Source of the DNA: Vicinamibacteria bacterium
GTDB lineage: Bacteria > Acidobacteriota > Vicinamibacteria > Fen-336 > JAGNNV01
NCBI GenBank assembly: GCA_016650185.1
Contig: JAENWE010000423.1
Location: 1-8,759 of the forward strand
DNA: 8,759 bases
Direction of reading: 5' to 3'
The notes under the pieces: generated by a model
Told to the model about the DNA's origin: nothing
Database searches by the model: none
Seen by the model: the letters and a program-made list of their open reading frames with translations, nothing else
In this document: one piece after another, positions 1 to 6,472 of the stretch
How the letters are laid out: each line of letters begins with the position of its first letter
Position numbering within the stretch: the stretch's first letter is position 1
Program-made: the position numbers and the translations under genes

Positions 1-1006
1 CACGAGCCAGGCGGGCCAGAGCGAACTCGGCGATGCTGGAGGTGGTGGCGATGGGCTGCTCCAGATGCCAGATCACCTTGGGAAAGTCGCGGCGGAAGTC
101 ATCGGGACCCACGGTCACGGTGTGCATGTCGCACCCGATCGAGTCGGCCATGAGGCGGGCGTAGGCCAATTCGTCGTAGGCCGGTCCGTAGGGCAGGTGA
201 CATGTGAACGTCTTCTGGGGTCGAGCGATGCCCGCGAGCAGTGAGGAATCCAGCCCGCCCGACAGAAACAATCCGATGGGGACCTCGCTGCGCAGGCGCA
301 GGCGCACCGCGTCCTTCAGAAGAAAGAGCAGTTCCTCGGTCAAGTCGGAAGCGCTGCGTCCGTCGATCGGCCCTTCCGGGATCGACCAGTAGCGCTTGAG
401 CGTGGTCGTGCGTCCGTCGAACACCAGGAAGCAACCGGGCTCGAGAGCCAGGACACCGCGAAAGAGGGTGTCCGGTTCGAGCACCGCTTCGAGAACCCTG
501 AATCGATCGTCGAGGGCGACTTCTGGCGTCACCTCAACCAGCAGGGCCTTGATCTCGGAAGCGAAGAGGAAGCGGTCTCCCTGAGTCCAGTAGTAGAGCG
601 GTTTCTCGCCCAGCCGATCACGGGCGATGAAGATCTGATGACCGTCCCAGATCGCAAACGCAAACATGCCGATGAAGCGATCCAGGCAACCGGCCCCCCA
701 GGCCTGGTAAGCGGTGACCACGACCTCGGTGTCACTGGTGGTCTTGAAGTGAAAGCCGAGACCTTGGAGCTCGGTTCGGATTTCGAGGTAGTTGAAGAGC
801 TCGCCGTTGTAGGTGATCCAGTGCGATCCGTCGGCCGTCGACAGCGGCTGATGGCCGGTGGTGAGGTCGATGATGGCCAGCCGGCGCGCCCCGAACTGAA
901 CCGGTCCGTCGGCGAAGAAGCCCTCGTCGTCCGGACCCCGGTGGGTCAGCATCGCCGTCATCCGCCGGATGTCGGCGGGTCCGTAGGAGCCCGCGATTCC
1001 GCACAT
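1..1006 (-). CDS. asnB: Asparagine synthase (glutamine-hydrolysing) family amidotransferase, C-terminus beyond window
   Basis: The gene starts at ATG 1006-1004 and stays open to base 1, giving the first 335 residues of a family that is usually about 600 long. The protein begins MCGIAGSYGP. Cys2 becomes the N-terminal nucleophile of the class II glutamine amidotransferase domain (about residues 2-190) once Met1 is removed. Other amidotransferase motifs are visible: RRLAIIDL, TYNGELFNY and SDTEV. The ATP-pyrophosphatase loop SGGLDSS lies at residues 249-255 (bases 242-262), so the synthetase domain is present and looks functional as far as it can be read. The family uses glutamine ammonia to amidate an adenylated carboxylate, classically aspartate to asparagine. 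Beside a glycosyltransferase and a methyltransferase it may instead amidate or aminate a sugar precursor; that is inference. An AAGGGG ribosome site (1017-1022) lies 10 nt upstream, and only 1 nt separates the start from the preceding gene's TAG, so it is the last visible gene of the minus-strand operon. Confidence 0.95.
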   Translation of the reverse strand, partial: MCGIAGSYGPADIRRMTAMLTHRGPDDEGFFADGPVQFGARRLAIIDLTTGHQPLSTADGSHWITYNGELFNYLEIRTELQGLGFHFKTTSDTEVVVTAYQAWGAGCLDRFIGMFAFAIWDGHQIFIARDRLGEKPLYYWTQGDRFLFASEIKALLVEVTPEVALDDRFRVLEAVLEPDTLFRGVLALEPGCFLVFDGRTTTLKRYWSIPEGPIDGRSASDLTEELLFLLKDAVRLRLRSEVPIGLFLSGGLDSSLLAGIARPQKTFTCHLPYGPAYDELAYARLMADSIGCDMHTVTVGPDDFRRDFPKVIWHLEQPIATTSSIAEFALARLAR

Positions 1007-1007
1007 G

Positions 1008-1739
1008 CTACCGGCGCCCCTTGCGGTTCAAACGGAACTCGACGAAGGCATGAGGGAGATCCACCAGTGAACGCAGGCCGAAGCGAAAAGGAGAGGAGAT
1101 GAAGGACTCGCCGCCCTCGCGGTTCCAGAACAAGACCGGTTCCTGGCGGATGGAATAGCCCCTGGCGGCGGCGTTGATCACGATGAAGTGCTGAGGAAAG
1201 ACGTACGCGTGCTTCGTCTCGAGCATCTCCTTGAAAATCTCTCGGGAGGTGCAGAGGAACCCGGACTTGATGTCTCTGAGCCTGGTTCCGAAGAGCTTGT
1301 TCAACAGGAAGCTGAAGCCCAGGCTGAGGAGGTAGCGCGTGGTGGCCTTGAAGTTGTGGGCGATGCGCCAGCCCTGGACCACATCCGGTTTCTCCCGCTT
1401 CCAGATGCGGTAGAGCCTGGGCAGATCCTCGGGCGCATATTGAAGGTCGGCGTCCATGATGGCGATGGCCGGAGCGTGCGAGGCGGCGAGCCCGCTGCGC
1501 CAGCCCCCGGCGATGCCCTGGTTGCGTTCGTGAAAGACGCCCAGCACGAACGGATGCTGTCCAGAGAGTTCCTCGATGATGGGACGAGTGCGGTCGCGGC
1601 TGCAGTCGTCCACCAGGACGATCTCGGTTTTGATGCCGGCCATGGTCATGGTTTCGTGGATCCGCGCCACCAGATTCGCGAGATTCGCCTCTTCGTTGAA
1701 GCAGGGCACCACGACCGACAGTTCGAAGGCTAGGGTCAC
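1008..1739 (-). CDS. GT2 family glycosyltransferase (dolichyl-phosphate sugar synthase-like)
   Basis: A 243-residue GT-A fold enzyme expected to transfer a sugar from a nucleotide-sugar donor to a lipid or glycan acceptor on the cytoplasmic face of the membrane. It opens with the family signature LSVVVPCFNEEANL (residues 7-20), followed by IVLVDDCSRDRT (40-51), a region resembling the usual N-x-G segment (ERNQGIAGGWRSGL), and the metal-binding DXD as MDADLQYAPEDLP (95-107). D156 and G160 in RDIKSGF match the later conserved acidic stretch. These motifs place it near DPM1/GtrB-type polyprenyl-phosphate glycosyltransferases. It lacks the one or two C-terminal membrane helices of GtrB proteins and ends in a basic tail (NRKGRR), so it is soluble or peripheral. 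The start is GTG at 1739, chosen because GGAGGT lies 6 nt upstream. This GTG overlaps the methyltransferase stop as GTGA, which implies translational coupling. The donor and acceptor sugars cannot be read from the sequence. Confidence 0.93.
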   Translation of the reverse strand: MTLAFELSVVVPCFNEEANLANLVARIHETMTMAGIKTEIVLVDDCSRDRTRPIIEELSGQHPFVLGVFHERNQGIAGGWRSGLAASHAPAIAIMDADLQYAPEDLPRLYRIWKREKPDVVQGWRIAHNFKATTRYLLSLGFSFLLNKLFGTRLRDIKSGFLCTSREIFKEMLETKHAYVFPQHFIVINAAARGYSIRQEPVLFWNREGGESFISSPFRFGLRSLVDLPHAFVEFRLNRKGRR

Positions 1740-2617
1740 GCCGACACCTCCGACCGTTTCCGCCCACCGAACTTCCAGGAGTTTCCATTCCGCGGAACGA
1801 CATAGATCGAGGCCGGATCGATCTCAGGATCCATCAGGAATTGTCGCACCTCGGCTTCGGAGAAGTATCGGGTTTGCGGAGTGACGAGCTGATCGAACGC
1901 GACGTGATGAAAGAACCAGAACTCGCGAACCGCGATCCAACGGGTGTAGTCGTACAGGGGCAGGCGCGACAGACTCCTCCGCAAGCCCGGCCATCTGGCG
2001 GCGGCGTCTTCGCTGAGTCTGGCCCAGAGGAAATAGGGCAGCACCGCGGGCGCCGCGATCAGATACTTCGTGAACCACCAGGGCAGTTTCGAGGCGATCT
2101 TTCTGAGGGGATCCACCAAGGCAATGACCAGGCCATTTCCCTCGCGGCCATAAACCCAGGCATGAAACCGGCCGCCAGGGCGAGTGTGGCGCAGGAGCGC
2201 CGCGAATCCCCGCTCCGGCTCCTTGAGGTGGTGCAGGACGCCGATGCAGTAGGCGACGTCGAAGCGCCCGGCATCGACTTCGCAGAGATCGCCCCTGACG
2301 AGTTCGGGCTCGATCCGGCTTCCCGCCAGATTGGCCCGGGCCACCTGTTGGGTGTCGCCGAGTTCCACGCCCACCAGCCGGCTGGGAGCGCAAGCGGCGG
2401 AGTGAACGAGGAGGGACCCGTTCCCGTACCCAAGTTCGATCACCGAGGCATCCTTCAGATCCTGCGGGCGGAGTGGACTCATCCAGTCGAGGAACTGAAC
2501 CTCCGTGTAGACACTGCCCGGGCGGACGTTGTTCCAAGACGATGCGAAGGCCGAGGCCGTGGACTTGTCGGGCGGGCGGATGCCCCTCTCCGCTGGCTTG
2601 GCGGCGGCTTTTTTCAT
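1736..2617 (-). CDS. Class I SAM-dependent methyltransferase
   Basis: A 293-residue Rossmann-fold methyltransferase. SAM-binding motif I is VIELGYGNGS (residues 59-68). The acidic ribose-binding residue is probably E85 in LVGVELG (81-87), D110 in VRGDL fits the adenine-contacting position, and FDVAYCIGVLHHL (119-131) is the motif IV / Methyltransf_11-type stretch. Residues 140-156 (RHTRPGGRFHAWVYG) form the usual post-motif strand. The C-terminal half, with an aromatic stretch at residues 180-235 and the ending RNGNSWKFGGRK, resembles methyltransferases found in polysaccharide clusters, so O-methylation of a sugar or lipid-linked intermediate is the best guess. The frame is open upstream to 2749, but that part overlaps the previous gene and looks like a shadow. 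ATG 2617 leaves a 25-nt gap after that gene's TAG. GTG 2620 is an alternative start; neither has a good Shine-Dalgarno site. The stop overlaps the GT2 start by 4 nt. Confidence 0.9.
   Translation of the reverse strand: MKKAAAKPAERGIRPPDKSTASAFASSWNNVRPGSVYTEVQFLDWMSPLRPQDLKDASVIELGYGNGSLLVHSAACAPSRLVGVELGDTQQVARANLAGSRIEPELVRGDLCEVDAGRFDVAYCIGVLHHLKEPERGFAALLRHTRPGGRFHAWVYGREGNGLVIALVDPLRKIASKLPWWFTKYLIAAPAVLPYFLWARLSEDAAARWPGLRRSLSRLPLYDYTRWIAVREFWFFHHVAFDQLVTPQTRYFSEAEVRQFLMDPEIDPASIYVVPRNGNSWKFGGRKRSEVSA
1746..1751 (-). promoter_or_regulatory. Shine-Dalgarno site GGAGGT for the GT2 gene
   Basis: The minus strand reads GGAGGT followed by 6 nt and then GTG at 1739. This is a near-perfect ribosome binding site placed inside the end of the methyltransferase gene. 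It decides the non-ATG start of the glycosyltransferase and supports translational coupling through the GTGA overlap. Confidence 0.75.
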
Positions 2618-2642
2618 CACATCGGCAGTCAAGCCCGCGACT

Positions 2643-4505
2643 CTACCCAAGAACCAGCCGAGACCACTCCTCGAAATGGCCGTACTGCATCCAGATCCCG
2701 GCCGCCACGAGGCCCACAAGGATGAGTCCACGAGCCAGGCTGGGGCCAATCCGGTCGAGAGCGACGGCGCCGAGGATCGTCATAGCCGGACCGCCGAACT
2801 CAACTTCCTTCAGGTCTTTGAAAAGGCCACCGGAGAGTCCCCGCAGAACCACGAGGCTTAAGAAGGCCATGGCATAGGCCCTGAGAACGGTGGCTCCCGG
2901 ATCGCGTCGCTTCAGGATGAGTACGAGTCCGGCGAAGGCGAAGCAGGGGAAACCGAAGCCGGTGAAGAGGACGATTCTCGAGAAGGCGGCGAAGAGGCTC
3001 CCGGTGTCGGCCGAGGGTGCCGTCGCCATTCTCCCGGATCCGGTCACCAGCATCGGCATGATCTCGGTCAGGAACGTGATCGTGAATCCTCGATAGAGAA
3101 CGACGACCACGCCGAGAATCGCGACGAACCAGAGGCCGATCACTCGCCACCTGATCTTCGAGCTGAGGAGAGCCAGCGCGAGCAGGAAAGCGCTCATGGT
3201 GAACAGGCTGGACACGTAGGTCAACAGCGTGGCGATCACCGCAGCGAATAGGCGCAGCCATGCTCTCCGGTCCTTGGGCTCCTCGATCACCCGCACGGCC
3301 AGGAGGATGACCAGAAGATCCAGGCCGTGAGCCGCCACGGTGGCCCACATCGCGAACAGCATCCGGCTGGTGATGATCGGGAAGGCGAGGGTGAGCCAGG
3401 CCGCGGCGGGACCGGCGGCGGGCAAGATCTTTCTTGCCAGAAGGAAGGCCAGAGCCACTTCGAGCGCCGCTCCCAGCACGGCGATGTGTTTGAGAGCCCG
3501 CACCACCATGTCGCGGTCGGAAGGCAGGGCGGTGAAGGGCCAGAAGAAAAGTGGCGAGTAGGGGAACGCGTACTTCTTCCCTCCGATGATCCTCGGGTAT
3601 CCCACGCCGAGGTCGATCTGGGCCTGGGTCGACCGTTCCAGCAGACCACCCTCGTAGCTGCGCAGAGCGCCGACGTACCGGTCGTTCTGGCGCACGTCGT
3701 TGTAGAAATAACTCGGGTGGAAGAGGAAGCCGCCTTTGAGCAACACGGTGGCGGTGATGGCCAGCAGGACGCCGGTCTGGCCGCGGAACAGCAAGGCCGA
3801 GAGCAGCGAGAAGACGACGGCGGGCACGCCGACATCGCGCATCAGGTGGACGAAGCCGAAGGGATCGACCGCGGCGATCACCGCAAGTATTCCGAGCACG
3901 GCCGCAGTGGCGCCCCCGGCGACGCCCACCGAGGCTCCGCTGAGCACCAGGGCAGCGAACAATCCGACGGGCAGGATCCAGACCGTCCACTCGTCGGCCG
4001 GGACATGCCATCGGACCCCGTCCAGCCGGATCCAGTCGAGGGCCATCCCGAGATTCGGATCCTGGCTGGTGATTCCCAGGTTGAGCCGACCCCCGGGCAA
4101 GGGGACTTCGACCGCCTGAATCCGCTGACGGCCCCGGGCCTGCTCGAACCCCGCGACGAGTTTGCCGTTCAGCGTCACTGTGATGGGGGTTGGATCATCC
4201 AGATACCGAGCAGCGCGCACGGAGAAACGACCCACCGAGGCATCCACGGAAAGAGGAATATCGAACTCGGCGTTCTGGCGCGTCCAACGAGACGTCGTGG
4301 GCGGCGTCTCCTCGCTGTCCTCGAAGCCCGAACCGTAGCGCCCGGTCGACGGTCCGATGTCAACGACGATGGGTTGTCGAAATCGGCCGGCGATATCCAG
4401 CAGAAGGACGAACAGGAACAGGAGCGCCGCCGTCACCATGATCGCGGGGCCGAAGGTGCTGTCCAAGCGCCCGGTGCGAGGTTCGTTCCCAGGGTCTGGC
4501 GTCAC
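2643..4505 (-). CDS. Polytopic membrane protein, GT-C glycosyltransferase-like, with N-terminal beta domain
   Basis: A 620-residue integral membrane protein. One hydrophobic helix (about 21-38) is followed by a soluble beta-rich segment (about 45-170) carrying GRYGSGFEDSEE, TLNGKL and DWIRLDGVRW. About twelve or more membrane helices then run from residue 172 to 608. The long loop after the early helices holds HPSYFYNDVRQNDRY (263-277) and YAFPYSPLFFWPF (312-324). Together they resemble the first outward loop of GT-C enzymes, which use polyprenyl-phosphate sugars as donors; D270 or D275 could be the catalytic acid, but this is inference. From memory, similar beta domains containing an SGF segment precede GT-C-like regions in acidobacterial and chloroflexal membrane proteins. 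The start is GTG 4505; an in-frame TAG at 4520-4518 excludes anything longer, and ATG 4439 is an alternative. No clear ribosome site is seen. It heads the minus-strand operon and probably adds sugars to, or modifies, a surface polysaccharide. A non-enzymatic transport role is not excluded. Confidence 0.82.
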   Translation of the reverse strand: MTPDPGNEPRTGRLDSTFGPAIMVTAALLFLFVLLLDIAGRFRQPIVVDIGPSTGRYGSGFEDSEETPPTTSRWTRQNAEFDIPLSVDASVGRFSVRAARYLDDPTPITVTLNGKLVAGFEQARGRQRIQAVEVPLPGGRLNLGITSQDPNLGMALDWIRLDGVRWHVPADEWTVWILPVGLFAALVLSGASVGVAGGATAAVLGILAVIAAVDPFGFVHLMRDVGVPAVVFSLLSALLFRGQTGVLLAITATVLLKGGFLFHPSYFYNDVRQNDRYVGALRSYEGGLLERSTQAQIDLGVGYPRIIGGKKYAFPYSPLFFWPFTALPSDRDMVVRALKHIAVLGAALEVALAFLLARKILPAAGPAAAWLTLAFPIITSRMLFAMWATVAAHGLDLLVILLAVRVIEEPKDRRAWLRLFAAVIATLLTYVSSLFTMSAFLLALALLSSKIRWRVIGLWFVAILGVVVVLYRGFTITFLTEIMPMLVTGSGRMATAPSADTGSLFAAFSRIVLFTGFGFPCFAFAGLVLILKRRDPGATVLRAYAMAFLSLVVLRGLSGGLFKDLKEVEFGGPAMTILGAVALDRIGPSLARGLILVGLVAAGIWMQYGHFEEWSRLVLG

Positions 4506-4508
4506 TTG

Positions 4509-4528
4509 GGAGCGATGCTAAACGCTCC
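4509..4528. repeat. Perfect 6-bp inverted repeat with 8-nt spacer
   Basis: GGAGCG (4509-4514) and CGCTCC (4523-4528) are exact reverse complements around an AT-richer spacer, ATGCTAAA. It sits 3 nt upstream of the GTG start of the minus-strand operon. It could be an operator for a dimeric regulator, or a hairpin in the leader that affects ribosome access. A 6-bp arm of this composition can also arise by chance. Confidence 0.35.
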
Positions 4529-4577
4529 GGCGTCAGGTGCGGTGTTACCCTCGGGCAATTGATGCCAGATCGACACC

Positions 4578-4582
4578 GGGAG
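4578..4582 (+). promoter_or_regulatory. Shine-Dalgarno site GGGAG for the propeller gene
   Basis: GGGAG lies 6 nt before ATG 4589. The earlier in-frame starts (TTG 4559 and ATG 4562) have no comparable site. This is why 4589 is preferred as the start. Confidence 0.5.
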
Positions 4583-4588
4583 CCGAGG

Positions 4589-6472
4589 ATGGCGGATGGG
4601 ACGTTTCGCAAACTTGCGGGCCTCGCGGTTTCATTGCTCCTGGTCGCCGCCATCGGCTTGATGGTCTTGAATCGCCGGGTGGATCACGCCCTGCAGGCCG
4701 ACGTCTCGGACGCGCGGCCGGTCGACTTCCTCGCCCTGCCGGAGCGCTCGCCGCTCCCCTTCTGGGGCGGCGAAGACATCGAGTCGGTTGTTGCATTGCC
4801 CGGAGGCGTCTATGTCGCCGGGGGGTTCGGGGTGGCGCGTCTTGAGTCCATGCCCGATGGGAGGGCGGTCGGCTTTGATCGGATCGACATTTCGGCCGCA
4901 CTTCCCACTCGTAGGGCCAGCAGGCTGTCGGCGTGGCGCAGCGATCTCGTGGCGGGTCTCGACTCCGGCGGTTTGTTCGTCTATCGCGTCGGGTCATGGT
5001 CCGAAGTCCGGTCCGGCTTCGGCGAACTGCATGTGCGCGACCTGGTTGAAACCCCGGCGGGTGAACTGTGGATCGGCGCGCGCGAGGGTCTGTTCCGCCT
5101 GGGCCTCGCCGAGCGCTCCATGGCCAGGCTTCACACCGCCTCGGTGAGGTCCGTCGCTCTGGGTGATGGAGGGCGCGTGGTCAGCGGCGGCGAAACCGGG
5201 CTCTTCGTGACGGAGGGCAGGGTGACTTCCCGTCTCAAGGTCGAAGGCGCCGAGACGGCCTGGGTCGAGGAGGTCGCGGTATTCGGTCGGCGGATCTTCG
5301 CGGTCACGCCGACCGGGCTCGTGACTGAAGAGAAGGATGGCGTTCTCCGGGCGGTGGCGGGCGGCGAGAACGTGGCTTCGGTGGCTGTCGCGAACGATCG
5401 CCTCTTCGCCACCGCGGAACCATCCGATTCTTCGCTGCGATGGTTCGACCCGGCCGGACGTGTGAAGGCGGAGCAATTGCCCTCCGTGGTTCGCCGTGTC
5501 TTCCCCGCAGCGGATCGACTTCTGGCCGATACCGCGGACGGTCTGGCCGAGCGTTTCCATGAGACGTGGCGCTTGATCGCGCCCCGCCGACAGCGGGGAA
5601 GTTTCGGTGGGGCTCATATAGGCGCTCTCGCCGTGTTTCACCGCCGGGTTGTCATCGGCTTTTTCGATGGTGGCCTGGCTGAACTCGTGCCCTCCTCTAT
5701 GGCGCCGGTGGACGCCGAGACCCAGGCCTCTGAGTTGAGTCTTCGCCCCATCACGGACCGCACCTCGCCCATCTGGGCCGTGAATGCGCTTCTGGATGCG
5801 GGCGGGGCTCTGCACGTCGCGAGCCTGCGGGGCGCCTTTCGTTTTGATGGCTCCCGCGTCGTTCCGCTCGAAGGTACGGGCGCGGCGTTCTCGCTCGCCC
5901 AGACCAGAGGCGGGGTTGCTATCGGGTTTGGCGAAGGCGTGCTTCTGCCCGAGCAGAAACTTCTATCCGCTTTCCACGGCCTGCCCGGGAACCAGGCCAC
6001 CGCTCTCTCCCAAGCGGAGGGTGGACTTCTGGTGGGGACACCCTCTGGCCTCGGTTATGTCGAAGGACGACGGGTTCTCTGGCGCGTGGCGTCGGGCGAG
6101 GGCAAGCTTCCGCATCCCTGGGTCACCGCCCTGGTGTCCTTGAAAGGCAGCGCTCTCGTCGGTACGTACGGTGGCGGCATCACCCGGCGCGTGGGCTCGA
6201 TGTCGGACAAGGCCGAATGGAAGCCATTCCCTGAAACCGAAGGTCTCAAGGTCAACACCGGCTGTCTCATCGAGGCAAAGGGCCGGATCTATATGGGCAC
6301 GGATGGAACCGGATTGTTCAGGCTTTCGGTCGACGGAACTCGATTCGAACGGCTTATGCTTGCCCTGCCGTCCTTGCGGATCACCGCGCTTCTTGAGAAG
6401 GATGGTTATCTGTATGTCGGGACGGACGAAGGGTTAACGCGATGGCCGGTCGAGCAGGACGATCGACGATGA
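4589..6472 (+). CDS. Membrane-anchored 14-blade beta-propeller protein (Reg_prop-like repeats)
   Basis: A 627-residue protein with a short basic N-terminus (R7, K8), one hydrophobic anchor (about residues 9-27) and then almost nothing but blade repeats. I count 14 copies of a roughly 40-residue unit, whose core reads like a hydrophobic strand, a Gly turn, L-x-V/I-G-T and then G-L-x-R. Cores begin near residues 64, 111, 148, 185, 225, 261, 299, 343, 397, 432, 469, 511, 556 and 597. The clearest are GELWIGAREGLFRL, GRIYMGTDGTGLFRL and YLYVGTDEGLTRW. They resemble the sensor propellers of two-component regulators (Reg_prop family), where 14 blades make two seven-bladed rings. There is no kinase, receiver or DNA-binding domain, so the protein is probably a binding or scaffold protein on the outer side of the membrane. 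ATG 4589 is chosen for its GGGAG site; ATG 4562 would add nine residues. The stop overlaps the next start as ATGA. The ligand is unknown. Confidence 0.88.
   Translation: MADGTFRKLAGLAVSLLLVAAIGLMVLNRRVDHALQADVSDARPVDFLALPERSPLPFWGGEDIESVVALPGGVYVAGGFGVARLESMPDGRAVGFDRIDISAALPTRRASRLSAWRSDLVAGLDSGGLFVYRVGSWSEVRSGFGELHVRDLVETPAGELWIGAREGLFRLGLAERSMARLHTASVRSVALGDGGRVVSGGETGLFVTEGRVTSRLKVEGAETAWVEEVAVFGRRIFAVTPTGLVTEEKDGVLRAVAGGENVASVAVANDRLFATAEPSDSSLRWFDPAGRVKAEQLPSVVRRVFPAADRLLADTADGLAERFHETWRLIAPRRQRGSFGGAHIGALAVFHRRVVIGFFDGGLAELVPSSMAPVDAETQASELSLRPITDRTSPIWAVNALLDAGGALHVASLRGAFRFDGSRVVPLEGTGAAFSLAQTRGGVAIGFGEGVLLPEQKLLSAFHGLPGNQATALSQAEGGLLVGTPSGLGYVEGRRVLWRVASGEGKLPHPWVTALVSLKGSALVGTYGGGITRRVGSMSDKAEWKPFPETEGLKVNTGCLIEAKGRIYMGTDGTGLFRLSVDGTRFERLMLALPSLRITALLEKDGYLYVGTDEGLTRWPVEQDDRR
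4778..6442 (+). repeat. Fourteen tandem propeller-blade repeats at protein level
   Basis: Residues 64-618 of the propeller protein consist of 14 diverged blade units spaced about 35-54 residues apart. They are recognisable as protein only; I saw no obvious DNA-level identity between units, so this is an old duplication rather than a recent tandem expansion. The best conserved blades are the last four, after about 5990, and the third, at about 5030-5100. The largest spacing falls between units 8 and 9 (residues 343 and 397), where residues 367-395 form a linker-like insert. Confidence 0.7.

Larger units (their letters stand above)
4506..4588. promoter_or_regulatory. Divergent intergenic region expected to hold both operon promoters
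   Basis: This 83-base stretch is the only real intergenic space in the window and lies between the starts of two divergent gene blocks, so at least one promoter should be in or near it. I looked for -35/-10 pairs on both strands and found none with a convincing match and spacing. TTGCCC (minus strand, 4558-4553) and TAGCAT (minus strand, 4520-4515) are present but 32 nt apart. The assignment rests on position alone. Confidence 0.4.

Noticed and set aside
732..1004. Minus-strand open frame of 90 codons near the amidotransferase start
   Set aside because: It is in another frame of the amidotransferase. The correct frame begins MCGIAGSYGP at 1006 and stays open to base 1, so there is no frameshift here.
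958..1803. Minus-strand open frame of 281 codons covering the GT2 gene
   Set aside because: It is a frame-shifted reading of the GT2 gene, rich in R, G and S with no motif. The neighbouring frame carries the full GT2 signature.
1841..2725. Plus-strand open frame of 294 codons opposite the methyltransferase
   Set aside because: The composition is that of an antisense shadow, and no domain is visible. The minus strand shows all the SAM-binding motifs.
2618..2749. N-terminal extension of the methyltransferase by 44 codons
   Set aside because: It overlaps the end of the upstream membrane protein gene, reads as Trp/Ser/Gly-rich shadow sequence, and is not needed for the fold. ATG 2617 just after the upstream stop fits better.
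3327..4562. Long plus-strand open frame of 411 codons opposite the GT-C-like gene
   Set aside because: Its translation is charged and low in hydrophobic order, with runs of E, G, Q and H, as expected from the antisense of a GC-rich membrane protein gene. The opposite strand gives a coherent polytopic protein.
4559..4588. Longer start (TTG 4559 or ATG 4562) for the propeller gene
   Set aside because: Neither has a recognisable ribosome binding site, while ATG 4589 has GGGAG at 6 nt. The difference is ten residues or fewer and does not affect the anchor.
4506..4588. Sigma-70-like promoter in the divergent region
   Set aside because: The nearest -35-like and -10-like hexamers on the minus strand are 32 nt apart, and no plus-strand pair has good spacing, so I do not call a specific promoter.
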